A stretch of 64,000 nt of DNA from Phoronis australis (Eukaryota; Phoronida; Phoronidae), in NCBI GenBank assembly GCA_002633005.1, contig NMRA01000359.1:275438-339437 (forward strand), given 5' to 3'. The notes beneath the pieces were generated by a model. The model saw only the letters and a program-made list of their open reading frames with translations. It did no database searches and was not told where the DNA came from. Within the stretch, counting starts at the first letter, position 1; each line of letters begins with the position of its first letter. Positions 46,530-58,009 of the stretch are shown here, piece by piece. The position numbers and the translations under genes were made by a program.

Positions 46530-47632
46530 CCTCTTCGGTATGGGGCAAATCTTTGGTTTCTTTTCCTACTTCTTAGAAATGAACTGTACAACCAACAAAG
46601 GGGTTTTCAATTTTCTGCAAATGCTCTGTCCTGAAAAAGACCCATAACGGGTATATTATAAGCATCCTGACAACAAGTATTTAACTGCTAGAAGGGAAGG
46701 GAAAGGTATGAGTAACAATGAAATGTCGAGAATCATGACCATGATGAAACTGAATCAATCAAGACATGTCTCATGTCAGGAACTGTTCAACCAACCAGGT
46801 CTGTCAAGATGCGGTTGGTCTCCACTTGTGCTTAGGGAACACTCCAATCAAAATAGTGAGAACTGAATTTCATTTTTGTTGTTACTGCAACCATTATTAC
46901 TAAAAACATCTCCATTAAAAGCAATAACAATGTCAAGTCTAATAAACGACCTCATCACCAATCGAAATCGGACGTGAGGAAACTCGAGTTGGGAGTTGGA
47001 GATTGGCTGAACCCCATCATTGCCAGTATTGCATTATTCTGATTATCAAGCTATGAAGTCTGAATTTCAGCATCGGAAAATACTACGAATTTCAAATGAA
47101 AGATGTCATTAATTCCTAGTTTATCCCAAGCTATTAACACTATTTAGAAAATGAAAGACTACTCATTGCACAATGGATTTCCCGAAAATTCAACATGGCC
47201 GACGATATGTAAGTGACCGGTCATATGGCATAAAAGTCAGTCAAATCCATGCAAAACGCTAATTTTTTATACACTTACCAATGCCCATTGGTTCATAGTT
47301 TGCAATCACTTGATTGCCACCGGTAATGCTTTTGGTTTCCAATCAAGATTGATGAGAATGTCAAAATCCTACAGACGTAAACATTCGAGCTCCCAGGCAC
47401 AATGATACAAGGAAGGAGATAAGTCTAATGGAGAATCTAGACATTTTTGCTCACTAGATTTGGTTGTTTAAATTGGGCTTATTTTATCGCGAAAAATGTG
47501 AAATTACAATTGTTGTTTAAAAGTGAATGTAAACTTTGAAATAAGTGAGCACCGTTTATAATGCGCAAATAATAAACTTGGGACTATTTCTGCTGGAGAA
47601 ATCTCGCGTATGTCGTGAATATACGTGAACTT
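46530..47632. promoter_or_regulatory. Divergent USP9X-PCCA intergenic region, probable bidirectional promoter
   Basis: The two start codons face away from each other, 1103 bases apart. The region must hold both transcription starts and any 5' UTR exon of USP9X. A TTTATAATGCGC stretch (47549-47560) and TCTCGCG (47602-47608) lie just before PCCA. I see no CpG island and no convincing TATA box, and I did not locate transcription starts. Confidence 0.55.
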
Positions 47633-47719
47633 ATGCAGAAGATGGCTTCCCGGCTTTGCAGCTCGCGGACGGCGTTGTGGACAAAAGCGAAATTCACTAT
47701 CACAGGAACTTCCAAAAAT
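47633..47719 (+). CDS. PCCA: PCCA exon 1, mitochondrial presequence (residues 1-29)
   Basis: ATG at 47633 (a second in-frame ATG at 47642) opens a basic, Ser/Thr-rich, acid-free stretch ([18 protein letters not shown]), typical of matrix-targeting signals. It ends AAAAAT|GTAATC, a weak donor but the only one in phase 0 before a stop. Predicted without homology. Confidence 0.6.
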
Positions 47720-50700
47720 GTAATCATTTGATCAAAATCCACTATAAACTTTCCTTGACCTAGTGAAATAGAAGTATCTGTTTGTCTTTGCTGCAACGCT
47801 CAACAGTCACGTTTGTTATTGTTATCCTTCACTTCAGGACTTGCTGTGTGAACAAGATTGACCTTGCTGTCCTTGCTTGCTTCAGAGCATTGACCTTGGA
47901 TTTGCCATATCTAAATTTGCACCTAAACCGTTCACCCTTGTATTGCCCCTTATTTCCCAAGTCAAGTTATGTTTTTCACATGTTATGGCTTTAGTTTGAT
48001 TGAATGGCGTCATTAGAAGACGAAGAAGAAAGCATTTGAGAAGTGTTATTTTCAGAGTCTGCAAACTGCTTCTCTTTTGAATAAGTTTATTGAGTTTGAC
48101 ACAAGTGTCAACGTTACTTAACAAATCTAATCAGTTTGTTTTGCTGATTAGTGATAAAATGGTAGACTGTTTCTTGTAAGTATTACACCCTGGATTCATG
48201 ATATTTCTATTTTGTTTTTGAAAACGCCCATTTTTGCAGGACAAACTTCGTGGTTTTTAAATTCTTAAATTATGTAGATTGTACTTATTGCAATAAACTA
48301 TATTTTCTCTGTGGCTTTGAGCAGAGTTGTAGAAAATTCGTCAACAGAATCAAGTCTAACTGCCCTTAAAAGACACCTTGCTTTGATCCCAAAAGTTTAA
48401 ACCCACCATTAACCTATGTATCACTATGTTTCTGGTTGTCATTGTGATTTATTAAGGAAATTGTTCAGTTAGTTGTAATATGTTCCTGCTTGAGCTTCAA
48501 ATTTGGCACACTATATCCATTAATATATCGTCGCATATCATTCTTCATTAAATTGTGTTAATAATCTACCTTGTAGGTGATTGCAAAGTTTTGAATTTTT
48601 TACTTTTTTCTTCACCTTAGTTGGAACTGTATGTCGAAACAGTGACCTAATTGCATCTCTTCTTCTTTTCAGGTCCGACCTTTTTATTTCTTAGAATCAA
48701 ACAGAAGCGTTTACACAACATCAAAGCTATCAAAAGAATATTACTGGAACGACAAACATGATCCTAACGAGGCAGTAAGTTTCACGTTACTGATTACTGT
48801 GTTACACAATAGATTGTTGCAAAAATGTTGCAAACAGACATGATAACAGAGATGATTTCAAGCTATATTTTAGAATTGTAATTGTGTCTGTGCACCAGTT
48901 CAGATGTCAAATGCAAACGCAGATTCTGACTTCAAACATCAGGAGAGGCTTGCCAAGTGATTAGTATCAATCTCGCACCTGCCTCTTGCGAAAAGTCAAC
49001 ATAAGTTTTACCCGGCAACTTGTGATTTGTCGGGTAAAGTGGCGACTTGTATACGAAGATGTGTCAAGAATCCTGGGTTCTAAGTGATCACTTAAGTCAT
49101 CACTCTCAATTCTGACGATAGGTCAATTATCAGCCAGTAATTGGTAGCTCTTAAAAAAGGTTTCCTTTGTTTAATAACTGCATACAAATGTTCTTTCCAG
49201 AAATTCTCAAAAGTTCTCATCGCCAACAGAGGTGAAATTGCTTGCCGAGTGATAAACACGTGTCGCAGGTTGGGGATAAAGTCAGTTGCGGTACACAGTG
49301 ACGTGGACTCCAATGCTGTGAGTTGTGCACAGCCTTGATTACTGAAATATATGTTTTATTCCATCATACTGGTAGTCCATGGTTTTGGAAAATTACACTC
49401 CCTCTGCTGGAGAACTGAGTAACAATGAGATAGTCAGGGTAATTAATATATGATCATGTAAACTAGTATACAGCGGTATTTTGCGCAACATCTCTAAAGC
49501 ATGCTGTGACAAATTTTTTATGAACAAGTGTATTTCGATGACTCGTTCTTTTGTACAGACACTAACAGGTTAAAGCTGTGATCACTTTTCAGTATTGAAA
49601 CCATATAATAAACCAGTTGTTTGTCGTATTCACGTTTTGTAGTGTAAGTACCACAAGACAGTGTTTTGAAGAAATCGTGAGCATTTACGCTAATGGTAGG
49701 GAACCCTTGAAAAATGCGCAATTGTGACAATTATGTTTTGTCGAATGATTGAAGGTAATGAAGAAGCACTAAGTTACAAACACTGAGTGTTTTTTAAGAC
49801 ATGACAACTTTTGAATTATTGAAAAACCAGGTATTTTGTTTGAACTATAGGGAATACTGATTGTCTTTCAAGTACTAACAATATGTGGAAATAAATCTAT
49901 CTCTGCCCATGAACTTTGTCATGCGGGATGCAGTACCACCCAGACAATTAAGAGTAGTGACTGGGGGCTGGATGTACACTTGCTTTGTTACAGCGTCATG
50001 TACAACTTGCCGACGAGGCAGTCTGTATCGGCCCAGCACCTACTAGTCAGAGTTACCTGGTGATGGATAATATACTGAATGCAGTCAAGGAAACAGGAGC
50101 ACAGGCTGTAAGTTTTGTACTTGATGTGTAAATGTATGTGGGTGGGATCCATCATTGCCCTGAAATTACTTTGTTAGTCATGGGCGACGCACCATAGGGT
50201 CTACAGCCCTCCCACTTGTTTCAGTGCTGCGCCGCCTATGGGTATGGACTATGCACCCGATAAAGGGCTGAGGGGCTTAGCCCTTCACTCATTTCAGTGC
50301 TGCGCCGCCCATGTTAATATGTTTACCAAACAGTCATAGTTGGTGTATGATATTTTGTTGTGCGCGTGTTTGCACAAAAACGAGTTGCAAACTTTTCGTC
50401 ACTGTCTGACGGAGGGGAAATGTGTTGGACTGAATTGAGAGATTCGTTTGCGATACATCTGCAACGTATATTGTGTGCAGACATGACGAGTCCACATTGA
50501 AGATGTGCATTCAACATATGTTGTGTGGTGATGAGTAGGTGAATTGAACCAAATGCTGATTGCCTGTTCAGTGCACATTTGTCGGTAATCTTGTAATCTT
50601 TCAGGTACACCCTGGTTATGGATTTCTTTCGGAAAATACTCACTTTGCTGCAAAACTAGTAAGTAGTGTATTCAGTAAATCTCCCATCGTTCTGTGCTTG

Positions 50701-53700
50701 TAAATAGGAAAACAAAAAATGTGCCGATTTATCGCCTAACTTCTTCTTCTTCAGCGTTCCTGGCCATGTAGTTTAGATGGTCAGTCTGGTCTTCTGAGGA
50801 AAGTGTGTGGTTCACCGCAATGATGCTGTTAGGGGCCCCACAGTTTTACTTTGAGTTCGCCTAACAAAGTGTGTCCTGATAGTGTTGGTTTCAACATTGA
50901 GTTGTCTAGAAAGATAGCCTTCGATAAATTTTGGGAAGCCTAGCGAACACTATGATTTCTTGAAGTGTTTCGTTGACTCCTAAATGCTCTGTATGTTTAT
51001 GGCAACAGAAATAGTCTAATCATTGTAAAGGTATTTTCTAGTGAGAGCAATTTGTTTTGGGGGTAAATGACCTTGTTTTGATTTCACTTTTTCAAATTAT
51101 TGCTAAACAGAAAGAAACACAATTATATTAAGAATTGCAATGATACTGCAACTATAAAACAATTATTTTAACATTATGATGATGGGGAATTAAAACGTTA
51201 TTCAAATCGGATCATGTTTGGAAATTTTTGTAGACATTTCATTGTTGAAGTGCAACATGTGTTTCTTCCATATAGTTATTCACATTTTTCCCTTAGGCCG
51301 AAAATAATGTCGTTTTTGTCGGCCCAAACAGCGAAGCTATCCATGCCATGGGCGACAAGATTGAATCGAAAAGAATTGCCAACACAGCCAAAGTCAATTG
51401 CATTCCGGGCTACGATGGTGTGGTAAAAGATGCAGACGAAGCTGTCAAACTAGCTCGCGATATAGGTATGGATGCTGTGTACGGGAGATTTCAGAGGAAA
51501 AGATATGTCGGGTCTCTTTTGCCACAAGCTGTTGTCTAAATATTGCCTGTGCGACAGGTGGAGGGCTCAAAGAGCAAAGTTCATAAAATGGCTGATAAAA
51601 TCTCTGGTTCAGTTTTTCAACTTATAGCTTACGTAAAGTATGTTATTTTCAAGCTGAGTATGTCTTTTTATGCGCCCACATATTTATATGTGGACGCATT
51701 ATGCCGTCATCTCTGTCCGTCCGTCCGGGCGGGCGGCGTCCGTCCGGCGTCCGCTGCTTTATCTCCAAAACACTTTGACATACGTTCATGAAATTTGGCA
51801 CATATGTTCCATTCACGAATGGGACGGCATGTGCGAACTTTCGGACAGATCCGACTACCGGTGTGTCCCCTAGTGGCAATTTTAGTTTTTTACGCTTACC
51901 TTTGTATCTTCAAAAGTCCTGAACGGATTTTCATGAAATTTGGTATGTAGGCACCTATTAGTGAGATGACGCTATCTTCCCGTTTTCAGATGGATTCGAC
52001 ATAGTTTGNNNNNNNNNNNNNNNNNNNNNNNNNNNNNNNNNNNNNNNNNNNNNNNNNNNNNNNNNNNNNNNNNNNNNNNNNNNNNNNNNNNNNNNNNNNN
52101 NNNNNNNNNNNNNNNNNNNNNNNNNNNNNNNNNNNNNNNNNNNNNNNNNNNNNNNNNNNNNNNNNNNNNNNNNNNNNNNNNNNNNNNNNNNNNNNNNNNN
52201 NNNNNNNNNNNNNNNNNNNNNNNNNNNNNNNNNNNNNNNNNNNNNNNNNNNNNNNNNNNNNNNNNNNNNNNNNNNNNNNNNNNNNNNNNNNNNNNNNNNN
52301 NNNNNNNNNNNNNNNNNNNNNNNNNNNNNNNNNNNNNNNNNNNNNNNNNNNNNNNNNNNNNNNNNNNNNNNNNNNNNNNNNNNNNNNNNNNNNNNNNNNN
52401 NNNNNNNNNNNNNNNNNNNNNNNNNNNNNNNNNNNNNNNNNNNNNNNNNNNNNNNNNNNNNNNNNNNNNNNNNNNNNNNNNNNNNNNNNNNNNNNNNNNN
52501 NNNNNNNNNNNNNNNNNNNNNNNNNNNNNNNNNNNNNNNNNNNNNNNNNNNNNNNNNNNNNNNNNNNNNNNNNNNNNNNNNNNNNNNNNNNNNNNNNNNN
52601 NNNNNNNNNNNNNNNNNNNNNNNNNNNNNNNNNNNNNNNNNNNNNNNNNNNNNNNNNNNNNNNNNNNNNNNNNNNNNNNNNNNNNNNNNNNNNNNNNNNN
52701 NNNNNNNNNNNNNNNNNNNNNNNNNNNNNNNNNNNNNNNNNNNNNNNNNNNNNNNNNNNNNNNNNNNNNNNNNNNNNNNNNNNNNNNNNNNNNNNNNNNN
52801 NNNNNNNNNNNNNNNNNNNNNNNNNNNNNNNNNNNNNNNNNNNNNNNNNNNNNNNNNNNNNNNNNNNNNNNNNNNNNNNNNNNNNNNNNNNNNNNNNNNN
52901 NNNNNNNNNNNNNNNNNNNNNNNNNNNNNNNNNNNNNNNNNNNNNNNNNNNNNNNNNNNNNNNNNNNNNNNNNNNNNCCTATGGCTGTATCTCCTAAACC
53001 GTTCGCAGGATCTTTACGAAATTTAATAAGTGTATTTATATGATGTTAACAACAGACGCTGACGACTTTTGGACAGATCCGCCTACCAGTGTGCCCCCTA
53101 GTGGCAATTTTATTTTTTTACGTTTACCTCTGTATCTTCACAAGTCCTTAACGGATTTTCATGAAATTTGGTATGTAGGCACCTATTAGTGCGATGACGC
53201 TATCCTCCTGTTTTCGGATGGATTCGAGGTATTTTGCACCTCCTAGTGGCCACTTTGGCTGTTTTCAAATCTTATTTTTGGTATCCATCCCTGTATCAAC
53301 CAAATCATTTGAAAATTGGCATATGTGCTCTCAGTGCGAAGACGACCTTTGATGACGGTGACTGATTACTGTGGCGCCTCCTAGTGGTAGTTTTGTTTTT
53401 GCGCCCATAGTTGTATCTCTCAAACCCACTGCAGGATCTTTACTAAATTTAGTAAGTGTATTTATATGAAGATAAGGACAGAAGACGACCACTTTCAGGC
53501 GGATCCAACGGACACTGTGCCCACTAGTGGCAATTTCATTTTATTCTGTTTTCCTTTGTTTCTCTGAAGTTCCTTGACAGATTTTTATGAAATATGGCAT
53601 GTTCCTGGTTTTGGATGGATTGTATGATTTTGCACCATCTAGTTTCCATTTTTATGATACAAATAAACAACCCTAAAAGCACACCATTTGCAGTGCATTC

Positions 53701-56700
53701 ATGGGCGCATTTCAACGCTCCGCGTTGCTCTTGTTTTTATTTTAATAAACCACTGGTTGTGCAGTTTTGCAGTTTTGGTAATTTGGCTAAACGGAGAAGT
53801 TGCAGCAACATTAAACACCTGGAATAAACCACACTTTGTTCCAATTAGATTTTACTTTCTATGTTAAAGCCTAATGTTGCTTTGTTATAATTTAGATTTA
53901 TTGTGCAAAGCCTTGGCAAAGTGAGATAAGTCGAGCTTAATCACTCAAATTTAGGTCTGTGAAGTTGCCATTTCGTGCCATATTGCGTCACCGTGAGATC
54001 CTAGCACAAACAACAAAAGGCTGATAGCAGTTGTATTGAATAGGAGTCTGAATAGAACACCATTTTCTGTGGGTGTCGTTTGTAGGTGATTCTTGTGGTG
54101 AAGTAGACAAAAGTAATCCAATAAGCCAAATAATCATTGCATTTTTCAATTTATGGCCTTGGTGGGCTCAGAGCAGTGGTGTTACCACACTGTAGGAACG
54201 AAATATATTGTTCAAGATAAGCTTTAATGTGTCACTGACATGCCATATAAAATTACACTGGCGCACCAACTTTAAGTACACGTACATGAACTAAGCTGTG
54301 GTTTCGCTGGCAGGTTATCCAGTCATGTTGAAGGCGTCAGCTGGAGGTGGCGGTAAAGGTATGAGAATAGCCTGGAATGACGAGGAGACAAAGTGAGTAC
54401 TGGGGTGTACTTGGGCATTGTGGTGTCAGCTCGAGGTGCGCTGAATGTGTTTATAGAGACCCGAGGGAAATCTGCCGAAGCAAACCCAATAAATTAATTT
54501 TTTTGCACTTGTAGTTTAGTAAATTCCGTTTTGTTTTTTCCAAAAACCAGTCGTACTTTCTGTCAGTACCAACTTGGTGAATCCTGTCTTTGACGGCCGA
54601 AGTTTTCAGTTGTTTCCAAGCCCAAAAATTACTTCTAGTCAGAGTTACGAACATGTTAGGATTTGTGTTCCAGTGACGAGCGGTTAAATTCAAGAGTTAA
54701 TGATTCTGATGTTGGAAATAACTGCTGGACTTTAAAACAACAAAGCTAGTGAGAAGTTATATGGTAAGGTGACTGATTCGAAGTTAATTTGGTGTGAAAC
54801 AATTTTAAACAAGGCATTGGAAATCCTAGCATCTTACATTCTTCTTAGGGGAGTGTTCAAACTATTTTTCTGTTGTAGGTCTGCTTTCCGTTTCTCATCA
54901 GAAGAAGCTAAATCCAGTTTTGGCGATGACAGGTTGCTTATCGAAAAGTTTGTCGATAATCCAAGACACATTGAAATCCAGGTAATGTAATAGTTGTCTT
55001 CTTATCAGATAGGTTGGTTCTTATGTTTGCAAAATCGCAGTTAACCTTCCCCTGTTGTATTTAAATTAAATTTGTTTGGACACTTTTGACAATTCACTAG
55101 ATGTTTGATCAATTTAAGTGTTTTTCTGAACATTTCGATTACTACTCATGACTGTTTAAAATCCTTCTCAACAGGTGCTTTGTGACAAGCATGGCAATGC
55201 TATATACCTAAATGAAAGGGAGTGTTCAATTCAAAGGCGAAATCAAAAAGTTATTGAAGAAGCGCCAAGGTGGGTCATCGTCGTTATATACCTGAGCTTC
55301 ATTCATTTGGTATCACTTATTTTAATTTGTAATAAAAGTTCAAGGCATTATAATTTGCATAAGATTGTTAGGTGTGTCCTTTCCTTGACAGTTGGTTAAA
55401 CTAATTTAGATGTTAGTGATAAATATGAGATTCCTTTCACTAAAAAATCCCTTGTAGTGTATAAATTTGATTGTAGTTGTTGTCAAGCAACTTCTATTGG
55501 CATGGCAACTCGCCACTTGACTACAAGGATGAAGGAACTCCACACACACACATCTTTAGACACTTGGAAAACAGTGTTGCTTGTAGAGAGGCTGTGGGGA
55601 ACACAGCTTTACGATTAATGGCAGTGATACTAATTACTATCGCTTGAAACTATCGCCGTTCACATTCAGTGTTCGGAAATGCCCTCACTCAGTGCACAGG
55701 TTTTTCATGAGTTGTTGACACTGTTACCTGAGTTGTGATTCGCTGATTGCTAGCCAATCCTGTTTGGTATTTTTGCGTGTTTTGGAATTGTGTATTATAC
55801 CCGCAGCCATCCAAGCATCCATTCTCTGAATGTAGCTTGGCAATGGTGTTTTTTACCATCGAAACATGTCGCTACATTTTAGAATTGAATCAAAGTAGTT
55901 CTTTTTATTCAAACATTACATGTTACACTGATCATCATTTAATTACAAAACTGTTCAAATTTCAGACTACTGGTTCTCTTGCGCTCATTACCCCCACTTG
56001 TATGGTTGATTCTCTCCATTCCAGCACATTTCTGGACCCAGACACCAGAAAAGCGATGGGTGATCAGGCGGTCGCCCTCGCTCTTGCCGTTGGCTACGAC
56101 TCTGCTGGCACGGTAGAGTTCCTTGTTGACTCTAAGAAGAACTTTTACTTCCTGGAGATGAACACCCGCCTACAAGTGGAACATCCAATCACAGAGTGCA
56201 TCACTGGTGTTGACCTTGTCCATCAAATGCTGAGGTCAGCAAAAGGTCAGTCAATGGAGAATTCAACGACATGGCTTTTCCAACAGTTTGCAACTACTGG
56301 TTGCGTTTGTTTTACTACCCTACTAGTTGTCCAATTTGCTCATGTTATGACGCGTATGACACAAAAGGTTATTAAAAAGCCAACTGTTTGGGCGTGATCT
56401 TCGTTCTTCCTCCATAACTTTTGCTACCTGTACCGGTCTGCCACGACAATCCAGAACTCACAAGGTGTTCTGAGTGATGCGTGATAATCAATGATATCCT
56501 TCTGGCACTCTTTACTGCAACCTTCAAATGTCAAAGCTGGGTACATTTACTTGTTTCTGTTCGGGGATTTCATTTATTGCATTTTTCAAATGCTTTGTGG
56601 GATGTTGCGGTAGTTGGTTTATAAACACCCGGTGACGTCACAGATAACGTGGTGACATTCAAACAATGATAAAAAGCACTTGTCACTTGAGTGCACAAAA

Positions 56701-57187
56701 GCAGTGGCTGAGTGCAACATGGTTTTCGTTGTGAATACAACTAGGCGAATTTACAAAGTTACAAGATGAAATGCATCGAGTTGATACATGAATTAGTAAC
56801 ATTTTGTGCGAAAGATTCTCGTGGCACCCACATTCAGACCATGTCAGAGTTACCTAAAACATCACCTGAAATGCAAATTATCCATCAGGTTGCACATCTC
56901 CAAGTTATTTCTGACGTCACCAGATGTTTACGAGCTAACAACCATCCTACAACGCATTTGAAAAACGACAACAATGCTGTAGATAAAGTCCCACAAATTT
57001 CTACTATATGTTCCATTAATCGACTGTTGTGTCTTTAGGTCTGCCCTTGCAACTGAAGCAGAGTGACATTGGTATTGATGGTTGGGCGTTTGAATCGCGT
57101 GTCTACGCTGAAGACCCGTTCAAGAGCTTTGGACTGCCATCTGTTGGCAGACTTAGTCAATATGTTGAGCCTCTTCACATTCAAGGA
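47633..57187 (+). CDS. PCCA: Propionyl-CoA carboxylase alpha, 5' part (11 exons, 430 codons)
   Basis: Mitochondrial biotin-dependent enzyme subunit. Its biotin carboxylase domain carboxylates biotin with ATP and bicarbonate for propionyl-CoA to methylmalonyl-CoA conversion (odd-chain fat and Val/Ile/Met/Thr breakdown). Eleven phase-compatible exons total 1290 nt. Visible order: a basic presequence, [42 protein letters not shown], the ATP-binding loop [34 protein letters not shown], and the catalytic block [18 protein letters not shown]. Vertebrate PCCA is about 728 residues, so the domain linker and the biotinyl domain (AMKM) lie beyond the window. The LINE at 57922 sits in the intron after exon 11. 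No lesion was seen. MCCC1 and PC are less likely, because the match to PCCA is close throughout. Confidence 0.95.
48673..48774 (+). CDS. PCCA: PCCA exon 2 (residues 30-63)
   Basis: Acceptor cttttcag|GTCCGA, donor GCA|GTAAGT; 34 full codons. It ends in KHDPNEA, matching the YDPNEKTFDK junction of vertebrate PCCA. Confidence 0.82.
49201..49317 (+). CDS. PCCA: PCCA exon 3 (residues 64-102)
   Basis: Acceptor tttccag|AAATTC, donor GCT|GTGAGT; 39 full codons. It encodes [20 protein letters not shown] then [11 protein letters not shown], the start of the biotin carboxylase fold. Confidence 0.96.
49994..50107 (+). CDS. PCCA: PCCA exon 4 (residues 103-140)
   Basis: Acceptor gttacag|CGTCAT, donor GCT|GTAAGT; 38 full codons. 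It encodes [20 protein letters not shown]. Confidence 0.95.
50179..50313. mobile_element. Small foldback element, PCCA intron 4
   Basis: Outer inverted ends CATGGGCGACGCA and TGCGCCGCCCATG match at 12 of 13. Inside, TTTCAGTGCTGCGCCGCC occurs twice. About 135 bp with no ORF. A target duplication is not clear. Confidence 0.6.
50605..50658 (+). CDS. PCCA: PCCA exon 5 (residues 141-158)
   Basis: Acceptor tttcag|GTACAC, donor CTA|GTAAGT; 18 codons. It encodes [18 protein letters not shown], a conserved carboxylase motif. Confidence 0.95.
50659..51296. other. PCCA intron 5, no feature seen
   Basis: AT-rich intron, chance ORFs only. Confidence 0.6.
51297..51465 (+). CDS. PCCA: PCCA exon 6 (residues 159-215)
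   Basis: Acceptor ccttag|GCCGAA, donor ATAG|GTATGG. It encodes [20 protein letters not shown] and [20 protein letters not shown]. It ends in phase 1. The repeat array and assembly gap follow in intron 6. Confidence 0.96.
51670..53740. repeat. Tandem repeat array with assembly gap, PCCA intron 6
   Basis: It begins TGCGCCCACATATTTATATG, then CCGTCCGTCC runs. Units contain CCTAGTGGCAATTTT, GTATCT-C, and CATGAAATTTGGTATGTAGG. A larger period of about 425 bases is visible (52978 and 53406 blocks). Sequence left (51829-52008) and right (53077-53250) of the gap is about 90 percent alike. It ends near GGGCGCATTTCAACGCTCCG (53703). It is a dispersed invertebrate repeat with no coding content. Confidence 0.8.
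52009..52977. other. Assembly gap (969 N)
   Basis: Run of undetermined bases inside the tandem repeat, so its true length is uncertain. The reading frame that spans it is artificial. Confidence 0.99.
53741..54313. other. PCCA intron 6 tail, no feature seen
   Basis: AT-rich intron between the repeat array and exon 7. Confidence 0.6.
54314..54392 (+). CDS. PCCA: PCCA exon 7 (residues 215-241), ATP-binding loop
   Basis: Acceptor ctggcag|GTTATC, donor CAAA|GTGAGT. It encodes [20 protein letters not shown], the glycine-rich loop of the ATP-grasp fold. It ends in phase 2. Confidence 0.96.
54879..54981 (+). CDS. PCCA: PCCA exon 8 (residues 242-275)
   Basis: Acceptor ttgtag|GTCTGC, donor CAG|GTAATG. 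It encodes [20 protein letters not shown] and EIQ. It ends in phase 0. Confidence 0.95.
55175..55269 (+). CDS. PCCA: PCCA exon 9 (residues 276-307)
   Basis: Acceptor caacag|GTGCTT, donor CAAG|GTGGGT. It encodes [19 protein letters not shown], part of the bicarbonate/biotin site region. It ends in phase 2. Confidence 0.95.
55270..56024. other. PCCA intron 9, no feature seen
   Basis: The open frame running into exon 10 from 55747 is intron read-through; the homologous protein begins at the exon 10 acceptor. Confidence 0.7.
56025..56245 (+). CDS. PCCA: PCCA exon 10 (residues 307-381), catalytic block
   Basis: Acceptor ttccag|CACATT, donor AAAG|GTCAGT. It encodes [20 protein letters not shown] then [19 protein letters not shown], the biotin carboxylase signature with metal-binding Glu/Asn and catalytic Arg. 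It ends in phase 1. Confidence 0.96.
56246..57038. other. PCCA intron 10, no feature seen
   Basis: A 90-codon plus-strand ORF (56766-57038) has no recognised similarity. No repeat ends seen. Confidence 0.6.
57039..57187 (+). CDS. PCCA: PCCA exon 11 (residues 381-430)
   Basis: Acceptor ctttag|GTCTGC, donor GGA|GTGAGT. It encodes [20 protein letters not shown] and [14 protein letters not shown], matching the vertebrate GRLSQYQEPLHLPG. It is the last exon inside the window and ends in phase 0. Confidence 0.95.
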
Positions 57188-57914
57188 GTGAGTAGCTTCT
57201 ATTCCTGTTGAACCAGGGGAACATGGTATCACCCTGACTCCTGGTTTAGCATTGAGGATAACTTCATTGAAAGACCTTCACTAGAATATTCTCCAGTCGT
57301 ACCTCATTACAAAACTGGTTTATATTGACTACTCACTTGTAATGTTCCGGAAGGTCCAATTTGATTATAGTTACAGTGATTTCCGGTCACCACAAACATC
57401 TGGGCAAGTTTCCGGTAGGATGATGCTCAATGGTGTATGATTCAGATCTGTTTAGTGGTATGTTCTATTGACCTTATCGAGTGACTTGTTCTATAATATG
57501 AAGTTAGTAGTGAATTGTTAGCTGTTAGCTATCGTGGACATTGTCATGTTAATGTAGCTGGGTTCACTTGCATTATTTACGCTTATGCAAGGCTGCCATC
57601 TGGTGGTCAGTTGAGTTAGTCTTTGGAAGACTGAATTGTGATTACGTGGCAACTTAGCATTGTGAGGTGTCATCCCGCTTTGTTAATCATGTCAAAATGT
57701 TGAATGCGGAATTATGGAAGCAATTGAAAACCAACAAATTGGTACGTAACAAAAGTGGGAAAAGGAATTCACCACATTTTGTGGGGCTGACAACAGTGAG
57801 AAGCCTAGCACCTACAACATCAGCGTGTCATCCACTGACTGAGGAGAAATCAACTGTGCTAACCACGATACAGCGATGTGGCAAGCTGGATTTTGTTCTT
57901 GTTTGTTTCATCAT
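57188..57914. other. PCCA intron 11 before the LINE
   Basis: It contains a CTCF-like site (GCTGCCATCTGGTGGTCA, 57592-57609). An 83-codon ORF at 57667 is unrecognised. Confidence 0.45.
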
Positions 57915-58009
57915 ATAGTGTCACGTGATTTTTTCCCGCCAGATGTGAATTTTAATTTCTGAAAATTTTCCACCTAATTTTGACGAGAAACAAGGCATAA
58001 TTTCAAACC

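Noticed and set aside
49004-49038. Short hairpin TTACCCGGCAA / TTGTCGGGTAA
   Set aside because: The stem is short with a mismatch and nothing else supports a function or element.
52006-53043. A 345-codon open frame
   Set aside because: It is almost wholly the N gap (52009-52977) read as unknown residues; only a few real codons follow.
55747-56396. 216-codon plus-strand ORF as a separate gene
   Set aside because: Its middle is PCCA exon 10; the ends are intron read-through past the cttcattccag acceptor and the GTCAGT donor.
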